From an uncultured Mycoplasmatota bacterium (GTDB taxonomy: Bacteria; Bacillota_I; Bacilli_A; RF39; UBA660), in contig CAMMYS010000033.1 of assembly GCA_946528555.1 (NCBI GenBank), positions 19,132 through 83,131 on the forward strand: a stretch of 64,000 nt of DNA. The letters are read 5' to 3'. The translations under genes and the position numbers were made by a program. Below are positions 63,112 to 64,000 of this stretch, piece by piece (position 1 is the stretch's first letter; each line of letters begins with the position of its first letter). Below the pieces are notes generated by a model that was not told where the DNA came from, did no database searches, and saw only the letters and a list, made by a program, of their open reading frames with translations.

Positions 63112-64000
63112 AAGATAAAATAAGAGAAAAGCATTTAAATATAATATTTTGCTTTTGTGCAATTCTATATATTTTTAGTGTGGTTTTTCATACATATTAT
63201 GAAGATAGTTTTTTATCTGGATTAATAAACTTTATTTCTTTTCCACTTTTATATCCATTACTTTTATTTACTATAGGAACAGTCATTTATGATAAAGAAT
63301 ATGATAAAAATGATTTGTTAATAAAAGCAAGAAATTATTTTGTAATAGGCTTAATAATAAATGTAATAATGTTTATATGTATATCTTTTACAAAATCAAA
63401 AATAGATTTATTTTTACTTGCTAATACAAATATATTTATTTATGTAGGATTTGTATGTTTGCTAATGCAAGTATTTAAGAATTTAAATTTAGATGGTAAA
63501 ACTGTATGGGGAATAGGATTTATATTTTCAATAACAAATCTATTATTATCAATTTGGTTAATGGATGAATTTCAAAATACAATTCTTAATTATTTAATTT
63601 CAAATTATATTACAACAACATCTTTTCCATTATTAGCATTTATGATATTCCCATGTTCTGGATATGCATTTAGAGAATTAACATTAGAATCTGAAAAGAA
63701 ACAATATGCAAAAAATATGATAATAGGTATTTTAGGATTTGATTTCTTTATATATCTTTTAGCAAAATTAAGTGATGCTGATACTTTAACATTTTTTACT
63801 GATATAAAGTTTTTCTATAATATGGATGTTATATATTCATTTGCATTAATATTATTATGTGTAGCATTATATAGTTTCTTATATTTAATAGCACCAAAAT
63901 TTAAAAAGAAAATATATGAATATATTAAGTTTATATCTGATAATTTAGTAATGATAGCTATTGTTAGTAATTTATTAATTTATATTTTATTATTACTTGT
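63108..64000 (+). CDS. polytopic membrane protein, acyltransferase-3-like (5' part)
   Basis: The frame stays open from ATG 63108 to the right edge (297 residues seen). Eight or so hydrophobic helices with short loops. SFPLLAFMIFPCSGYAF and the WGIGFIFSITNLLLSIWL stretch resemble the integral-membrane acyltransferase (OatA/OpgC-like) superfamily. The characteristic early His and Arg are not evident, so the family call is weak. Coupled to the HEFLH gene by the ATGA overlap. Confidence 0.45.
   Translation, partial: MKDKIREKHLNIIFCFCAILYIFSVVFHTYYEDSFLSGLINFISFPLLYPLLLFTIGTVIYDKEYDKNDLLIKARNYFVIGLIINVIMFICISFTKSKIDLFLLANTNIFIYVGFVCLLMQVFKNLNLDGKTVWGIGFIFSITNLLLSIWLMDEFQNTILNYLISNYITTTSFPLLAFMIFPCSGYAFRELTLESEKKQYAKNMIIGILGFDFFIYLLAKLSDADTLTFFTDIKFFYNMDVIYSFALILLCVALYSFLYLIAPKFKKKIYEYIKFISDNLVMIAIVSNLLIYILLLL

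Overview
The window is A+T-rich throughout, and its gene content, AGGTG/GGTGAT-type ribosome binding sites, sortase-anchored surface proteins and rpoB-rpoC sequence point to a low-GC Gram-positive bacterium. A gut-type member of the Bacilli/Mollicutes-like RF39 group is my best guess, but that is inference. UGA works as a stop: several ATGA stop/start overlaps depend on it and tryptophan is encoded by TGG, so this is the standard bacterial code and not the Mycoplasma code.

Layout. 0-9.5 kb is core information processing: the tail of a 16S rRNA methyltransferase, rpoB, rpoC, two small ORFs and ffh. 9.6-12.9 kb is a three-gene, overlapping cell-surface operon (vWA/binding-protein fusion, XpaC-like protein, binding-protein-like protein). 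12.9-17.1 kb holds small housekeeping genes (RluB-type pseudouridine synthase, ferredoxin, YutD, DUF1292, S1-domain protein) and two acidic or Pro-rich proteins. 17.1-18.25 kb is a 12-gene tRNA array with its own promoter and terminator. 18.3-25.1 kb is accessory: an orphan MvaI/BcnI-type restriction endonuclease beside the tRNA array, an Mbeg1-like lipase, a HELEH protein, a beta-lactamase-fold hydrolase, PAP2, CmpB-like and HD-domain proteins.

25.1-37.2 kb is a surface-adhesion locus: two sortase-type proteins with nearly the same promoter architecture enclose an acetyltransferase and a GH25 lysozyme. The second is a 2,420-residue vWA adhesin carrying nine 106-residue Cna-B repeats in perfect 318-bp register. 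Upstream of the first lies an elaborate control region with two identical TGTATC-N6-GATACA dyads. 37.2-44 kb is an exopolysaccharide/capsule set: priming sugar transferase, DUF3048 protein, DUF4422 glycosyltransferase, a GT2-GT4 fusion and a Wzy-like polymerase fused to a GT2.

44-48.6 kb contains two tandem, equal-length hybrid histidine kinases; the first has lost its ATP-binding glycine boxes. 48.6-51.3 kb is an ABC-2 exporter operon behind a leader with a terminator-like hairpin. 51.3-64 kb is mostly poorly characterised envelope or secreted proteins: a HopA1-like protein, a WXG100-like/tail-anchored protein, a WXG-like C39-type peptidase, a VirB2-like membrane hairpin fused to an esterase, a HEFLH metalloprotein and the start of an acyltransferase-like membrane protein.

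Across the window most transcription units are short. A Rho-independent hairpin is followed within tens of bases by an extended -10 (TGnTATAAT-like) and a start codon only about 15-30 bases further on.
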